From NCBI GenBank assembly GCA_910585665.1, contig CAJUFI010000012.1, forward strand, positions 16,711-80,710: a DNA stretch of 64,000 nt, written 5' to 3'. Below the pieces are notes generated by a model. It was not told the DNA's origin. It ran no database searches and saw nothing but the letters and a program-made list of their open reading frames with translations. Source of the DNA: an uncultured Acetatifactor sp. Its GTDB lineage: Bacteria; Bacillota; Clostridia; Lachnospirales; Lachnospiraceae. A program made the translations under genes and the position numbers. Within the stretch, counting starts at the first letter, position 1. Every line of letters begins with the position of its first letter. Positions 17,499 to 25,602 of this stretch are shown here, piece by piece.

Positions 17499-18593
17499 TC
17501 ATTCCGGAATCTGCTGGGTGATACAGTGGATGTTCCCGCCGCCGATCAGGATGTCCCTGGAATAGATCTGCACCACTTCCCTGTCCGGGAATAGTCTCTG
17601 CAATATCTCCCGGGCCGTTTCATCGGCAGGGTCTCCGAATGCCGGCATCACAACGCTGCCGTTGGCGATGTAGAAATTCACATAGGAAGCCGCCAGCCGC
17701 TCCCCCGGTGTGCGGGCAGGCCTGTCCAGACAGGCGTCCAGCCCCCGGCATTCCTCCTCGCTGACGGTCACCGGCTTCGGCAAGGGCAGCTTGTGCACTC
17801 GGATTCGCCTGCCCCTGGCATCCAGAGCCTGTTCCAGATAGTCCAGACAGGCCCTGGACATGGCATACTGCACATCCGTCTGGTCCTGCGTCCAGGCCAG
17901 CACCACCTCCCCCGGCGCCGTGAACGCGCAGATATTGTCCACATGCTCATTGGTCTCGTCATTATAGATTCCACAGGGCAGCCAGAGAACCTTCGCCACG
18001 TTCAGATACGCTTTCAGGACATCCTCTATCTCCTCTTTCGACAGCTCCGGATTCCTCCCTTTGCTCAAAAGACAGCTTTCCGTGACCATGCAGGTCCCCT
18101 CCCCGTCCACATGGATGGAGCCGCCCTCCAGAATGAAGTCACGTTTGTCATAGACATCCTTGTCCAGCAGGTCGCAGAGCTTCCTGGCCATATGATCATC
18201 CTTGTCCCAGGGGAAATACAGGCCGTCACAGAGACCGCCCCAGGCATTGAACCCCCAGTCGATGCCCCGGACTTCTCCCAGGGCATTCTTCACGAAGGTG
18301 GGAGCATAATCCCTGGCCCAGGCGTCATTGCTGGACATCTCCACCACCCGGATATGGGCGGGAAGCAGGGCCCTGGCATTGTCATACTGCGCCGCGCTTG
18401 CGCATACCGTCACTTTCTCCGACCTGGCGATGGCCTCCGCAATCTGCCCGAAGGCTTTCCTGGCCGCATAGGCGCCGTACTGCCAGGAATCCGCCCGCTC
18501 CGGGAATATCATGATGCAGCCCGCATGAGGCTCGAATTCCGCCGGCATGCGAAAGCCCTCCGCGGACGGCGCGGAATCTTTGATTATTTTCAT
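17499..18593 (-). CDS. aguA: Agmatine deiminase
   Basis: This 364-residue enzyme of the guanidino-modifying (peptidylarginine deiminase) fold converts agmatine to N-carbamoylputrescine and ammonia. The conserved segments are all present: PAEFEPHAGCIMIFP near the N-terminus, SSNDAWARDYAP, EGGSIHVDGEGTC, NDETNEHVDNI and GGGNIHCITQQ, whose Cys is the nucleophile. GGAGG precedes the ATG by 6 nt. A strong promoter lies at 18660-18688. It works with aguB and the speA-type decarboxylase encoded at 29707-31170. Confidence 0.96.
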   Translation of the reverse strand: MKIIKDSAPSAEGFRMPAEFEPHAGCIMIFPERADSWQYGAYAARKAFGQIAEAIARSEKVTVCASAAQYDNARALLPAHIRVVEMSSNDAWARDYAPTFVKNALGEVRGIDWGFNAWGGLCDGLYFPWDKDDHMARKLCDLLDKDVYDKRDFILEGGSIHVDGEGTCMVTESCLLSKGRNPELSKEEIEDVLKAYLNVAKVLWLPCGIYNDETNEHVDNICAFTAPGEVVLAWTQDQTDVQYAMSRACLDYLEQALDARGRRIRVHKLPLPKPVTVSEEECRGLDACLDRPARTPGERLAASYVNFYIANGSVVMPAFGDPADETAREILQRLFPDREVVQIYSRDILIGGGNIHCITQQIPE

Positions 18594-18659
18594 GGAACAC
18601 CTCCGCTGCTCTCTAAATTTGTCGAAATAAGAATAATTCCTTAATTTTGTTATTTAAAT

Positions 18660-18688
18660 ATTTTATAAATCCTTAAGCCCAAGGTCAA
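18660..18688 (-). promoter_or_regulatory. Promoter of aguA-aguB
   Basis: On the minus strand TTGACC (18683-18688) and TAAAAT (18660-18665) are 17 nt apart, about 65 nt upstream of aguA. Confidence 0.75.
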
Positions 18689-18856
18689 ACTTTAGACACA
18701 TTTTCAGGTTATGATAGATACATAAACAAAGGAGCTGTTGAGTTTTAACAAATATTCGTTAGGGTTCTGTCAGCTTCGACTAATAATAACACTGCTTTGG
18801 CAGTTTTATTATAAATGTACCTTTCCCTTTCATGTTTTCTTTATATTTTACTCCCT
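18689..18856 (+). other. AT-rich intergenic DNA, possible short plus-strand transcript
   Basis: A plus-strand TATGAT box at 18710-18715, with a poor -35, is followed about 70 nt later by a hairpin near 18780-18812 (ACTGC with GCAGT inside longer AT-rich arms) and T-rich sequence. An AAAGGAG motif near 18728 is followed too closely by TTG for good initiation. A small RNA or short peptide is possible but weakly supported. Confidence 0.2.
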
Positions 18857-18884
18857 AAAAGAACCCGAGAGATTGGGTTCTTTT
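18857..18884 (-). terminator. Intrinsic terminator after the carboxyspermidine decarboxylase gene
   Basis: AAAAGAACCC pairs with GGGTTCTTTT around an 8-nt loop, ending in TTTT on the minus strand, 15 nt past the stop codon. Being symmetric, it could work on both strands. Confidence 0.75.
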
Positions 18885-18899
18885 ATGTATCAGGACAGC

Positions 18900-20072
18900 T
18901 CATGACAGTCTCTCCCGGAAATCCTGGTAGCCGAACTCCCTCACAATGACACACTCCCCGCTCTTTCTGCGCAAGGCAATCGCCGGGAGCGGCATCCCGT
19001 TGAAGGTGTTGTTCTTTACCATGGAATAGATGGCCATGTCCCCAAAACACAGGCGGTCGCCCGGATGCAGCGGATGCGCGAACGAATAGTCCCCGATGCA
19101 GTCGCCCGCCAGACAGGTGGGCCCGGCAAGCCGGTAGGTAAAGGCTTTTTCTCCGGGCTGGCCGCTTTCCAGAAGAGGGGGCCTGTAGGGCATCTCCAGC
19201 ACATCCGGCATATGACAGGCGGCAGAAGCGTCCAGAATCGCGATATTTATCCCGTTTTTCAGGGTTTCCAGCACGGCAGTGACCAGGAATCCGGCATTCA
19301 GCGCCACCGCCTCTCCAGGTTCCAGATATACCGTCAGACCGTATTTTTCCTGCATCCGCCTGATGCACCGCTCCAGCCGGGGAATGTCGTAGCCCTCCCT
19401 TGTGATGTGGTGCCCGCCGCCGAAATTGATCCACTTCATAGCGGAGAGATATGCGCCGAACTTCTCCTCCACGGCATCCAGCGTCTTTTCCAGGTCATCG
19501 GAGTCCTGTTCACAGAGCGTATGAAAGTGCAGCCCGTCCAGCCAGGACAATCCCTCTCTGCCCCGGGACAATGCCCGCTGGAAGCCATCCTGGGTCACGC
19601 CCAGCCTGGAGCCGGGGGCGCAGGGGTCGTAGATGACATGGCCCTCCTGGGTGGAGCACTCCGGATTGATACGCAGGCCGATGCTTTTCCCGGTCTCCTT
19701 TGCCTGTCTGCCGAACCGCTCCAACTGATTCCAGGAATTGAATACGATGTGATCGCAATACCGTAGGATTTCCTGGAAATCCTTCTCCTGGTAGGCCGGG
19801 GAGAAGATATGGTTTTCCAGCATCCTTCCCTTTGCCCTCATGGGAGCCGCCATCTCCTCCCCGCACAGCTTGGCTTCGTACAGGCCGCTGGCTGTGGCTC
19901 CGCACAGGTACTCTCCAATCAAAGGGTACAGGGCGTACATGGAAAAGGCTTTCTGGGCCAGCAGGATCTTCGCCCCCGTCCGCTCCATAACGCCTTTCAG
20001 CACTTTCAGGTTCCTTTCTATCAAAGCCTCATCCACCACATAGCATGGGGTGGGCAATTGGGTAAAATCCAT
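18900..20072 (-). CDS. nspC: Carboxynorspermidine/carboxyspermidine decarboxylase
   Basis: This 390-residue PLP enzyme of the alanine racemase fold decarboxylates carboxyspermidine (or carboxynorspermidine) to spermidine (norspermidine). It starts MDFTQLPTPCYVVDE, as usual in the family. The PLP lysine is in AQKAFSMYAL near residue 40, and GGGHHITREGYD and EPGEAVALNAGF are the expected phosphate- and substrate-contacting loops. The catalytic Cys region is GPTCLAGDCIGDYSF. I choose the ATG at 20072 (AAGGA about 8 nt upstream) over one 11 codons earlier. Its partner dehydrogenase is at 27286-28545, 7 kb away on the same strand. Confidence 0.93.
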   Translation of the reverse strand: MDFTQLPTPCYVVDEALIERNLKVLKGVMERTGAKILLAQKAFSMYALYPLIGEYLCGATASGLYEAKLCGEEMAAPMRAKGRMLENHIFSPAYQEKDFQEILRYCDHIVFNSWNQLERFGRQAKETGKSIGLRINPECSTQEGHVIYDPCAPGSRLGVTQDGFQRALSRGREGLSWLDGLHFHTLCEQDSDDLEKTLDAVEEKFGAYLSAMKWINFGGGHHITREGYDIPRLERCIRRMQEKYGLTVYLEPGEAVALNAGFLVTAVLETLKNGINIAILDASAACHMPDVLEMPYRPPLLESGQPGEKAFTYRLAGPTCLAGDCIGDYSFAHPLHPGDRLCFGDMAIYSMVKNNTFNGMPLPAIALRRKSGECVIVREFGYQDFRERLS

Positions 20073-20127
20073 CTCTTTTTCCTTCCAATCTCTTGTTTGG
20101 TACAAGTCATCTTTTCTTCAAAGCTTT

Positions 20128-20281
20128 CCGTGCCCTGTCTTAAATAGTCTTCCCATTTCTGTCTCTTCCCGTCAGCCCCGAAATCCATCATATCCTTCAG
20201 GCTCCTGGGGCCGTCCCATTTCTCCTCCCCATGGTACAGGCACAGGGTGTCAAGCACTAATGTGTATCCAAAAGGGCATCT
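20128..20281 (-). pseudogene. Fragment of an Rpn-type recombination-promoting nuclease gene
   Basis: The minus strand reads LCLYHGEEKWDGPRSLKDMM, which matches the conserved 'LYHGE..WDGPRSL' segment of Rpn/PD-(D/E)XK 'putative transposase' proteins. Only about 40-50 residues are recognisable. There is no start, catalytic core or C-terminus of the family. It is the relic of a larger gene just upstream of nspC. Confidence 0.6.
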
Positions 20282-20337
20282 AAAGCACCGTCCGGAAAAA
20301 GAAAGGAATGCCCCGGGGGACACCCCTTTCCCAAGCT

Positions 20338-21084
20338 TTATTCCAATAGATTGGTAGTAATGAAATCCACGCCCCAGCCGACCAGCCGCTCCGCTTCTTC
20401 CCTGTCATCGCAGGTCCAGCAGTTCACCAGGATTCCTTCCCTGTGGAGCTCCTCCACGATTTCCCTGGTCAGGGCCTTGTAATAGATGTCCAGATGAACC
20501 CTGTACTGCTTCAGCGTTTTCAGAATGTCTCCATTGTACTCGCCGCACAGATAGTACAGATTCTGATCCGGCAGAAGTTCCCGCAGATTCCGCATATTGT
20601 TCAGGGCAAAGGAAATGAATGTCACATGCTCCAGATAGTCAAGAGCCTTGATTTCCTCCACCAGCCGCCTGATGTCCTCCGGATTGAATTCGTTCTTCAG
20701 CTCCAGGATACAGGTCTTTTCGTATTTTTTGCAGATGGAGATGTATTCCGCCAGGCTGGGCACAATCATGTCCTGCCTCTCGTGGATATGGCCGCAGCCT
20801 GTCGTCTCCGTCACCGGGTGCAGGTCTTTCAGGCGAATCTTGCGCACCAGCCTGTACCGGGACGATTCCACAGGAATGTCATCCCAGGCCACACGCCCTG
20901 TGGAATCGTCATGTAGGACGACAAACCTGCCGTCACTGGTCACATGGGTGTCCGTCTCCACGCCGTAGTAGCTGCGGTTCCCGGCGGCCACGAAAGCCGG
21001 GATGGAGTTCTCCGTCTCCAGGCCGCTTAAGCCCCTGTGGGCAATCAGCTTTGTGCTGCCTTTGTTGATTTTAATCGTGTCCAT
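20338..21084 (-). CDS. Glycerophosphodiester phosphodiesterase, soluble
   Basis: This 248-residue GDPD enzyme has no signal peptide or membrane segment. Its active-site motifs are LIAHRGLSGLETENSIPAF near the N-terminus, VETDTHVTSDG, VVLHDDSTGR and LELKNEF. The C-terminal VNCWTCDDREEAERLVGWGVDFITTN is the usual end of the barrel. GAGGAACAAA before the ATG is a fair ribosome binding site. It shows little close similarity to the membrane GDPD at 8220, so the two are separate subfamilies. It lies between AzlCD and the polyamine genes with no obvious functional link. Confidence 0.92.
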   Translation of the reverse strand: MDTIKINKGSTKLIAHRGLSGLETENSIPAFVAAGNRSYYGVETDTHVTSDGRFVVLHDDSTGRVAWDDIPVESSRYRLVRKIRLKDLHPVTETTGCGHIHERQDMIVPSLAEYISICKKYEKTCILELKNEFNPEDIRRLVEEIKALDYLEHVTFISFALNNMRNLRELLPDQNLYYLCGEYNGDILKTLKQYRVHLDIYYKALTREIVEELHREGILVNCWTCDDREEAERLVGWGVDFITTNLLE

Positions 21085-21294
21085 TTTGTTCCTCGCTTGT
21101 AAATATATTTAGAAACTGCCGAAAAATAACTTGCAAAGTGTTCCCGCTGCCCCATATCCTTTCCGAATCGATATCGGCAAAGGCCAGCCGGGAGGGATCC
21201 CTCCGGCCCGGAACTGCTCGAACCGTCATGCCGTCAGGGCAGATATCTCCGCCCAGTTTCTTCCCAACGGCCTGTGCGGCCTGGGGAATCCCGC

Positions 21295-21615
21295 TCACAT
21301 AGGCCAGACGGATACCAATGTCTCACACACAAAGACCACCCCGCAGCACAGCGCCGCAATCCCTATCATGTTCACGCCCCGCCAGGCGGCCACCACTCCC
21401 ATCGCCAGGGCCAGGATTCCCGCCAGAGGAACCTGCGGCGCCGTTATGATGGCCGGAAAGGTCATCACCGCAAGGGTAGCATACGGCACATAGTATAAAA
21501 AAGAACGCAGAAACGGATTCTTTATCTTCCTGCGGATCAAAGTCAACGGCAGCACCCGGATCAGACAGGACACAGCCGCCGCTACCAGTATGTAAATGTA
21601 GATATCATGCGTCAT
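21295..21615 (-). CDS. azlD: AzlD family branched-chain amino acid export subunit
   Basis: This protein of 106 residues has about four membrane segments and matches AzlD, the small partner of AzlC (VSCLIRVLPLTLIRRKIKNPFLRSF is typical). Together they export branched-chain amino acids or related compounds. The ATG at 21615 is preferred over a longer frame because AAGGGGG lies upstream and the protein then begins at the first membrane helix. It follows azlC after 67 nt. Confidence 0.88.
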   Translation of the reverse strand: MTHDIYIYILVAAAVSCLIRVLPLTLIRRKIKNPFLRSFLYYVPYATLAVMTFPAIITAPQVPLAGILALAMGVVAAWRGVNMIGIAALCCGVVFVCETLVSVWPM

Positions 21616-21682
21616 ATTCCGGCCCCCTTCCGTGCCGCTTCCTCTTCTGCCAATCTCTGGGAACTGTCGGAACATCCCCTGC

Positions 21683-22456
21683 TCAGTCAGGTTCCCCAGC
21701 CTCAGTCTTCGCAGCCTCAGTCTTCGCATCCTCCTTCTCTTCCCCTATGGGAAACAGAACCGCTGCCCCTCCCGCGATCAGCACGGTCAGAAGGCTGATT
21801 TTCATGCTGTCGGATATCCCGTCCAACAGAGGAATCCTGGACACGGCGAAGCTGGCCAGGAAACTGGCCGCAATCACGCCCCGGATGACCTTATTCTTCC
21901 TGGCAGCCGGGATGATGATGGCCACGAACATGCCGTATAGCGCCACGCTCAGGGCGCTGACCACCGATGCCGGCAGCACATTGCCCGCCACGATTCCCAT
22001 GACCGTCCCCAGGGCCCAGCCCGGCAGGGCAATCGCCATGGCCCCGTAGCTGTAGCAGGGGTTCAGCGCGCCTGGCTTCCCCACGCTGATGCCGAAGATT
22101 TCATCCGTGATGCCGAAGCCCACCAGGACCCGGTGCACCCAGGATGTCTTCGCGTCGAACTTCTGGCTCAGGGCGCAGCTCATCAGCAGATAGCGCATAT
22201 TGGCCACCAAAATGACGAATGCCATCTCCAGGTACGGCGCGTCCGCCATGATGACGGTGAATTCCGCGTACTCTCCCGCGGAGGCATGGTTCAGGAAGCT
22301 GGACAGAAAGCCCTGGAAAGGGCTCAGTCCGGCCTTTTTGGCCACAATTCCCAGGGAAAAGGCTACCGCAAAGTAGCCTAATGCGATGGGGAACCCATCT
22401 CTTATTCCGTTGGCAAACGCATCCCTGTTCCGATTCACCTGGCATCCCGCTCCCAT
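21683..22456 (-). CDS. azlC: AzlC family branched-chain amino acid permease
   Basis: This 257-residue membrane protein with about eight helices is AzlC-like: it has GIRDGFPIALGYFAVAFSLGI at the start, LNHASAGEYAEF, NMRYLLMSCALSQKF and GFGITDEIFGIS. It forms a two-gene unit with azlD. The C-terminal tail is short and hydrophilic, with a duplicated AKTEA motif from a 15-bp repeat near 21710. The ribosome binding site of the first ATG is weak, so the true start could be slightly downstream. Confidence 0.9.
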   Translation of the reverse strand: MGAGCQVNRNRDAFANGIRDGFPIALGYFAVAFSLGIVAKKAGLSPFQGFLSSFLNHASAGEYAEFTVIMADAPYLEMAFVILVANMRYLLMSCALSQKFDAKTSWVHRVLVGFGITDEIFGISVGKPGALNPCYSYGAMAIALPGWALGTVMGIVAGNVLPASVVSALSVALYGMFVAIIIPAARKNKVIRGVIAASFLASFAVSRIPLLDGISDSMKISLLTVLIAGGAAVLFPIGEEKEDAKTEAAKTEAGEPD

Positions 22457-22559
22457 GCTGTCTTTCGTCCTGCCGAACTGTCGGCCATGCCGTTATCTTA
22501 TCACAATGCTTCCGAAAATTCAATATGCCAATTGGCCTCTGGCAGGCGGCCATGGGAGA

Positions 22560-24131
22560 TCATGCATTGCGCCCGCAGGCTTCCATGAGAAGCGTCGCAC
22601 CCGCCAGCACAGCCACCACCGCCCCGTGCACCCCGTACACCGGGAAGTCCGGCGCCACGAACAGGATGACCACAGGCACCACCGCAGCAGCCATCACCGC
22701 CAGCATGGTCACGAAGGTGGACGAGCTCTGCTTCACCACCCGGACTTCGCTGTCCCAGTTGAAGACAGGGAGTTTTTCATTGATTGCTATGCCGGCTCTG
22801 GCGCCGAATAGGATGTAGGCCCAGGGAACCACCAGCAGGCTCAGCGCGTCCGCCCAGCCCGGTCCCAGCGCCGCCAGCAGCACGGCCTCCGACACCAGAT
22901 AGAACGGCAGCGCCACCAACAGCTGCAGGATGACCTTGCTCCAGATCATGTCCCGTCTCCTGATCGGCAGCGTCTGCATCATCCACCACTGCTTCCCCTC
23001 CATGGAGATGGAACAGGCCGTCAAAGGCATCATCACCGCCAATGCGCCCAGCAGGATCGGAAGCGCCCTGTCCACGACGCCCGGGATGCCGATGATTCTG
23101 TCCACGCTCTCCTTCCCCACCACAGGCACCGCCACCGCCAGAAGCACCATCAGCACCTCTCCCGCCAAAGTGTTGGTCACATAGATCGCAGAGGAGAAAT
23201 AGCGTCTCCACTCCCGCTCCACCAGGCTGCGCATCACGGATTTGGCCTGGAGCCTTTCCATGCGATAATTGCCCTTGGCCTCCCTGGCGCTCAGCAGCCC
23301 GCAGATTCTGCCGTAAAAATGCTGCAGGATTTCCAAAAAGACCAGAAAGCAGCCCAGGGACAGGCCCAGGAACAGAAGCAGCCCTTCCAGCTTTCCCTGT
23401 ACCATGGCTTCCGCAATCCAGATGGCGGGCGGATAAAGGCTGCGGATCTGCCCCTCCAGCTGCAGGGCAATCTGCTGCAGCATGGCTTCCATCTGGCTTT
23501 CCTCCACGCTGCTCAGGCGCATGCTCCCTATCAGGAGGACGCACATGAACACCAGGGTCAGCAGAATGGACGCCAGGTTCTTCCGTCTCCATCTGCTGGC
23601 GATGCCCGCAATCAGCGCCCCCACTACGGAAGCCGCCGTCAGGGGCAGCAAGGGCAGAAAGACCACCGTGACCAGGCCATATAGATAGAAGGCGGCTCCC
23701 GGCCGTTCCATCACCCCGTACACGGCCATCCCCGGCACCATCACCACCATGCCCAGCAGCATATTGGTGAGGTACATGGAGAGGAAGCGGCTCACGATGA
23801 TGGCCCTGTCCGTCACCGGCAGCGCCACCTGTCTCTCATAGGCTCTCCTGTCGAACAGCACCGGCCCCGCTTTCACCATGGTGAAGAAAAACACCACCAG
23901 CGACACGCTCATGCCCAGGACCGCCGGCACGAAATATCCCATGCCCATGGCCACAAGGCCCACGCTCATCAGACACACATACCCCGCAAGCATAAGAACC
24001 AAAAACATCCACAGCCCGCCCATCAGGAGGCAGCGCAGCTTCTTCCTGCCGTCCTTCGTGTGCAGAAATTCGTTCCAGCCGAACATCCCGTATAGGGAAA
24101 GCTTTGTCAACAGCCTAATCTGCCTTGTCAT
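22560..24131 (-). CDS. ABC exporter permease
   Basis: This membrane protein of about 523 residues has some ten to twelve predicted helices, arranged as two halves around a hydrophilic region near residues 230-310. It resembles ABC-2 type exporter permeases of Firmicutes. The ATG at 24131 lies inside the end of the ATPase gene, with GGAGG 9 nt upstream, so the two are translationally coupled. Partnered with the ATPase it probably exports a peptide, lipid or drug; the substrate cannot be told from the sequence. Confidence 0.85.
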   Translation of the reverse strand: MTRQIRLLTKLSLYGMFGWNEFLHTKDGRKKLRCLLMGGLWMFLVLMLAGYVCLMSVGLVAMGMGYFVPAVLGMSVSLVVFFFTMVKAGPVLFDRRAYERQVALPVTDRAIIVSRFLSMYLTNMLLGMVVMVPGMAVYGVMERPGAAFYLYGLVTVVFLPLLPLTAASVVGALIAGIASRWRRKNLASILLTLVFMCVLLIGSMRLSSVEESQMEAMLQQIALQLEGQIRSLYPPAIWIAEAMVQGKLEGLLLFLGLSLGCFLVFLEILQHFYGRICGLLSAREAKGNYRMERLQAKSVMRSLVEREWRRYFSSAIYVTNTLAGEVLMVLLAVAVPVVGKESVDRIIGIPGVVDRALPILLGALAVMMPLTACSISMEGKQWWMMQTLPIRRRDMIWSKVILQLLVALPFYLVSEAVLLAALGPGWADALSLLVVPWAYILFGARAGIAINEKLPVFNWDSEVRVVKQSSSTFVTMLAVMAAAVVPVVILFVAPDFPVYGVHGAVVAVLAGATLLMEACGRNA

Positions 24132-24837
24132 GTCCAATCACCTCCATGAACACATCCTCCAGGGACTTATCCCTGGTCAGCTCCTTGGTGTCTCCCTCCG
24201 CCACCAGCTTCCCCCCGGAAATCACCGCTATGCGGTTGCAGAGCTTCTCCGCCACTTCCAGCACATGGGTGGAGAAGAAGATGGCGCTCCCCTTTTCGCA
24301 GAAGGCGTGCATCTTTTTCTTCAAAATCAGGGAAGCTTCCGGATCCAGGCCCACGAAAGGCTCATCCAGGACCAGCAGCTTCGGCTCATGGAGCAGCGCT
24401 CCGATGATGGCCAGTTTCTGTCTCATGCCGTGGGAGTAGGTGGACACCAGATCCCCCAGTACGGAATAGATTCCAAAGTCCTCCGCCTCTCTTCGGATGC
24501 GCTCCTCCCGCGCCTTTGCGGGCACCCGATAGATGTCCGCCAGGAAATTCAGGTACTGAATGCCTGTCAGGTACTCATAGATGTCCGGATTGTCCGGAAT
24601 ATAGGCCGTCACCTGTTTACAGGCCATAGATTGGGAGCGCACGTCTTTGCCGTCCACCAGAATCTCCCCCTGGTCGAAGTCGTGGATTCCCACCACCGCC
24701 TTTATGGTAGTGGTCTTCCCGGCCCCGTTGTGCCCGATGAAACCGTAGATGTCGCCCGCCCGCACTGTGAGCGACAGATTCGCCACCGCGGTCTTGCCGC
24801 CTTTGTAAGTCTTTGTCAAGTTTTTGATTTCCAGCAT
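24115..24837 (-). CDS. ABC transporter ATP-binding protein
   Basis: This 240-residue ATPase has Walker A GHNGAGKTTT, a degenerate signature loop YSHGMRQKLA, Walker B LLVLDEPFVGLDPEA and the switch His in FFSTHVLEVAE. The C-terminal part matches exporter-type (CcmA/NatA-like) ATPases. The ATG at 24837 is chosen because GGAGG is 8 nt upstream. Its 3' end overlaps the permease gene. Confidence 0.93.
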   Translation of the reverse strand: MLEIKNLTKTYKGGKTAVANLSLTVRAGDIYGFIGHNGAGKTTTIKAVVGIHDFDQGEILVDGKDVRSQSMACKQVTAYIPDNPDIYEYLTGIQYLNFLADIYRVPAKAREERIRREAEDFGIYSVLGDLVSTYSHGMRQKLAIIGALLHEPKLLVLDEPFVGLDPEASLILKKKMHAFCEKGSAIFFSTHVLEVAEKLCNRIAVISGGKLVAEGDTKELTRDKSLEDVFMEVIGHDKAD

Positions 24838-24933
24838 TTCCCTTCCCTCCGTCTTTTTTGACATGTTTCAGTATCATTTACAGGATACCCGTTCCCGCGC
24901 GGTTCTTGTATCAACGTGATTTTCTTTTCCTTA

Positions 24934-25136
24934 GGAATTGTCGGAAAATAACCGCTACAATTTGTTTAGGAATTGTCGGAAAATAACTGATGCAACTTGT
25001 TTAGGAGAAAGCCCAGAAATACAACGAAAACGGCTATAAACTCGCATCAGTTATTTGTAGACAATTCCTTAGGAAAAAGCCCGGAAATACAACAAAAATT
25101 GCTGCAGACTTGTAGCGGTTATTTGTAGACACTTCC
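24934..25136 (+). repeat. Family A repeat, outer copy interrupted by another copy
   Basis: The ends are GGAATTGTCGG at 24934 and GTAGACACTTCC at 25136, with TTA on both sides (24931-24933 and 25137-25139). Its arms are AACCGCTACAA and TTGTAGCGGTT. Removing the inner copy and one TTA restores a 100-nt element with the family's normal central sequence. Confidence 0.9.
24969..25068 (+). repeat. Family A repeat, inner nested copy
   Basis: This is a 100-nt element with arms AACTGATGC and GCATCAGTT, flanked by TTA at 24966-24968 and 25069-25071. By eye it is identical to the copy at 40596-40695. Confidence 0.92.
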
Positions 25137-25231
25137 TTATTAAGTTTGGCATATGCCCCGCCTGTACCCGGACATGGGCAGAGAATTTCCAGCACATTTC
25201 TTAACTGGACTTATGCCGCATCCTGTCCTTG

Positions 25232-25293
25232 GCATTTTCTTTTGCATTTTCTTTTGCATTTTCTTTTGCATTTTCTTCTGCATTTTCTTCTGC
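25232..25293 (+). repeat. Five 12-bp tandem repeats
   Basis: Five units of GCATTTTCTTTT (the last two with TTCT endings) lie head to tail in non-coding DNA, about 310 bp upstream of the SGNH hydrolase gene. Confidence 0.9.
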
Positions 25294-25602
25294 GCCCTCT
25301 TTATGATATCAATATGATATCAATTTCATTTTTGCAAGCCTATACAGACATTTTCCATTTTTCCATTTTCCTGTTTCATAACGCAGCAATTTATTGTAAA
25401 ATAGGGACAGACGCAATCCATGCCAACATCCCAATCACAGCCTGCTGCTCTCGCTCTGGAAGAACATGAGGAACTGCCAGATGTTCCCGGCTCCGTTCGA
25501 TGCAGCCTTTCCAACAGGCCGCTTACGATTCTCCAGACTGATCGTCCGACAGGCATAGAACAGATAAAACGAAAACTACAATACAGATGAGGGAATGCAC
25601 AG
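25294..25602. other. Intergenic region before the SGNH hydrolase gene
   Basis: No gene is seen. TATGATATCAA occurs twice in direct repeat at about 25311-25333. A TAAAAT box near 25398 with a poor -35 is the only promoter-like signal found upstream of the gene at 25603. Confidence 0.35.
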
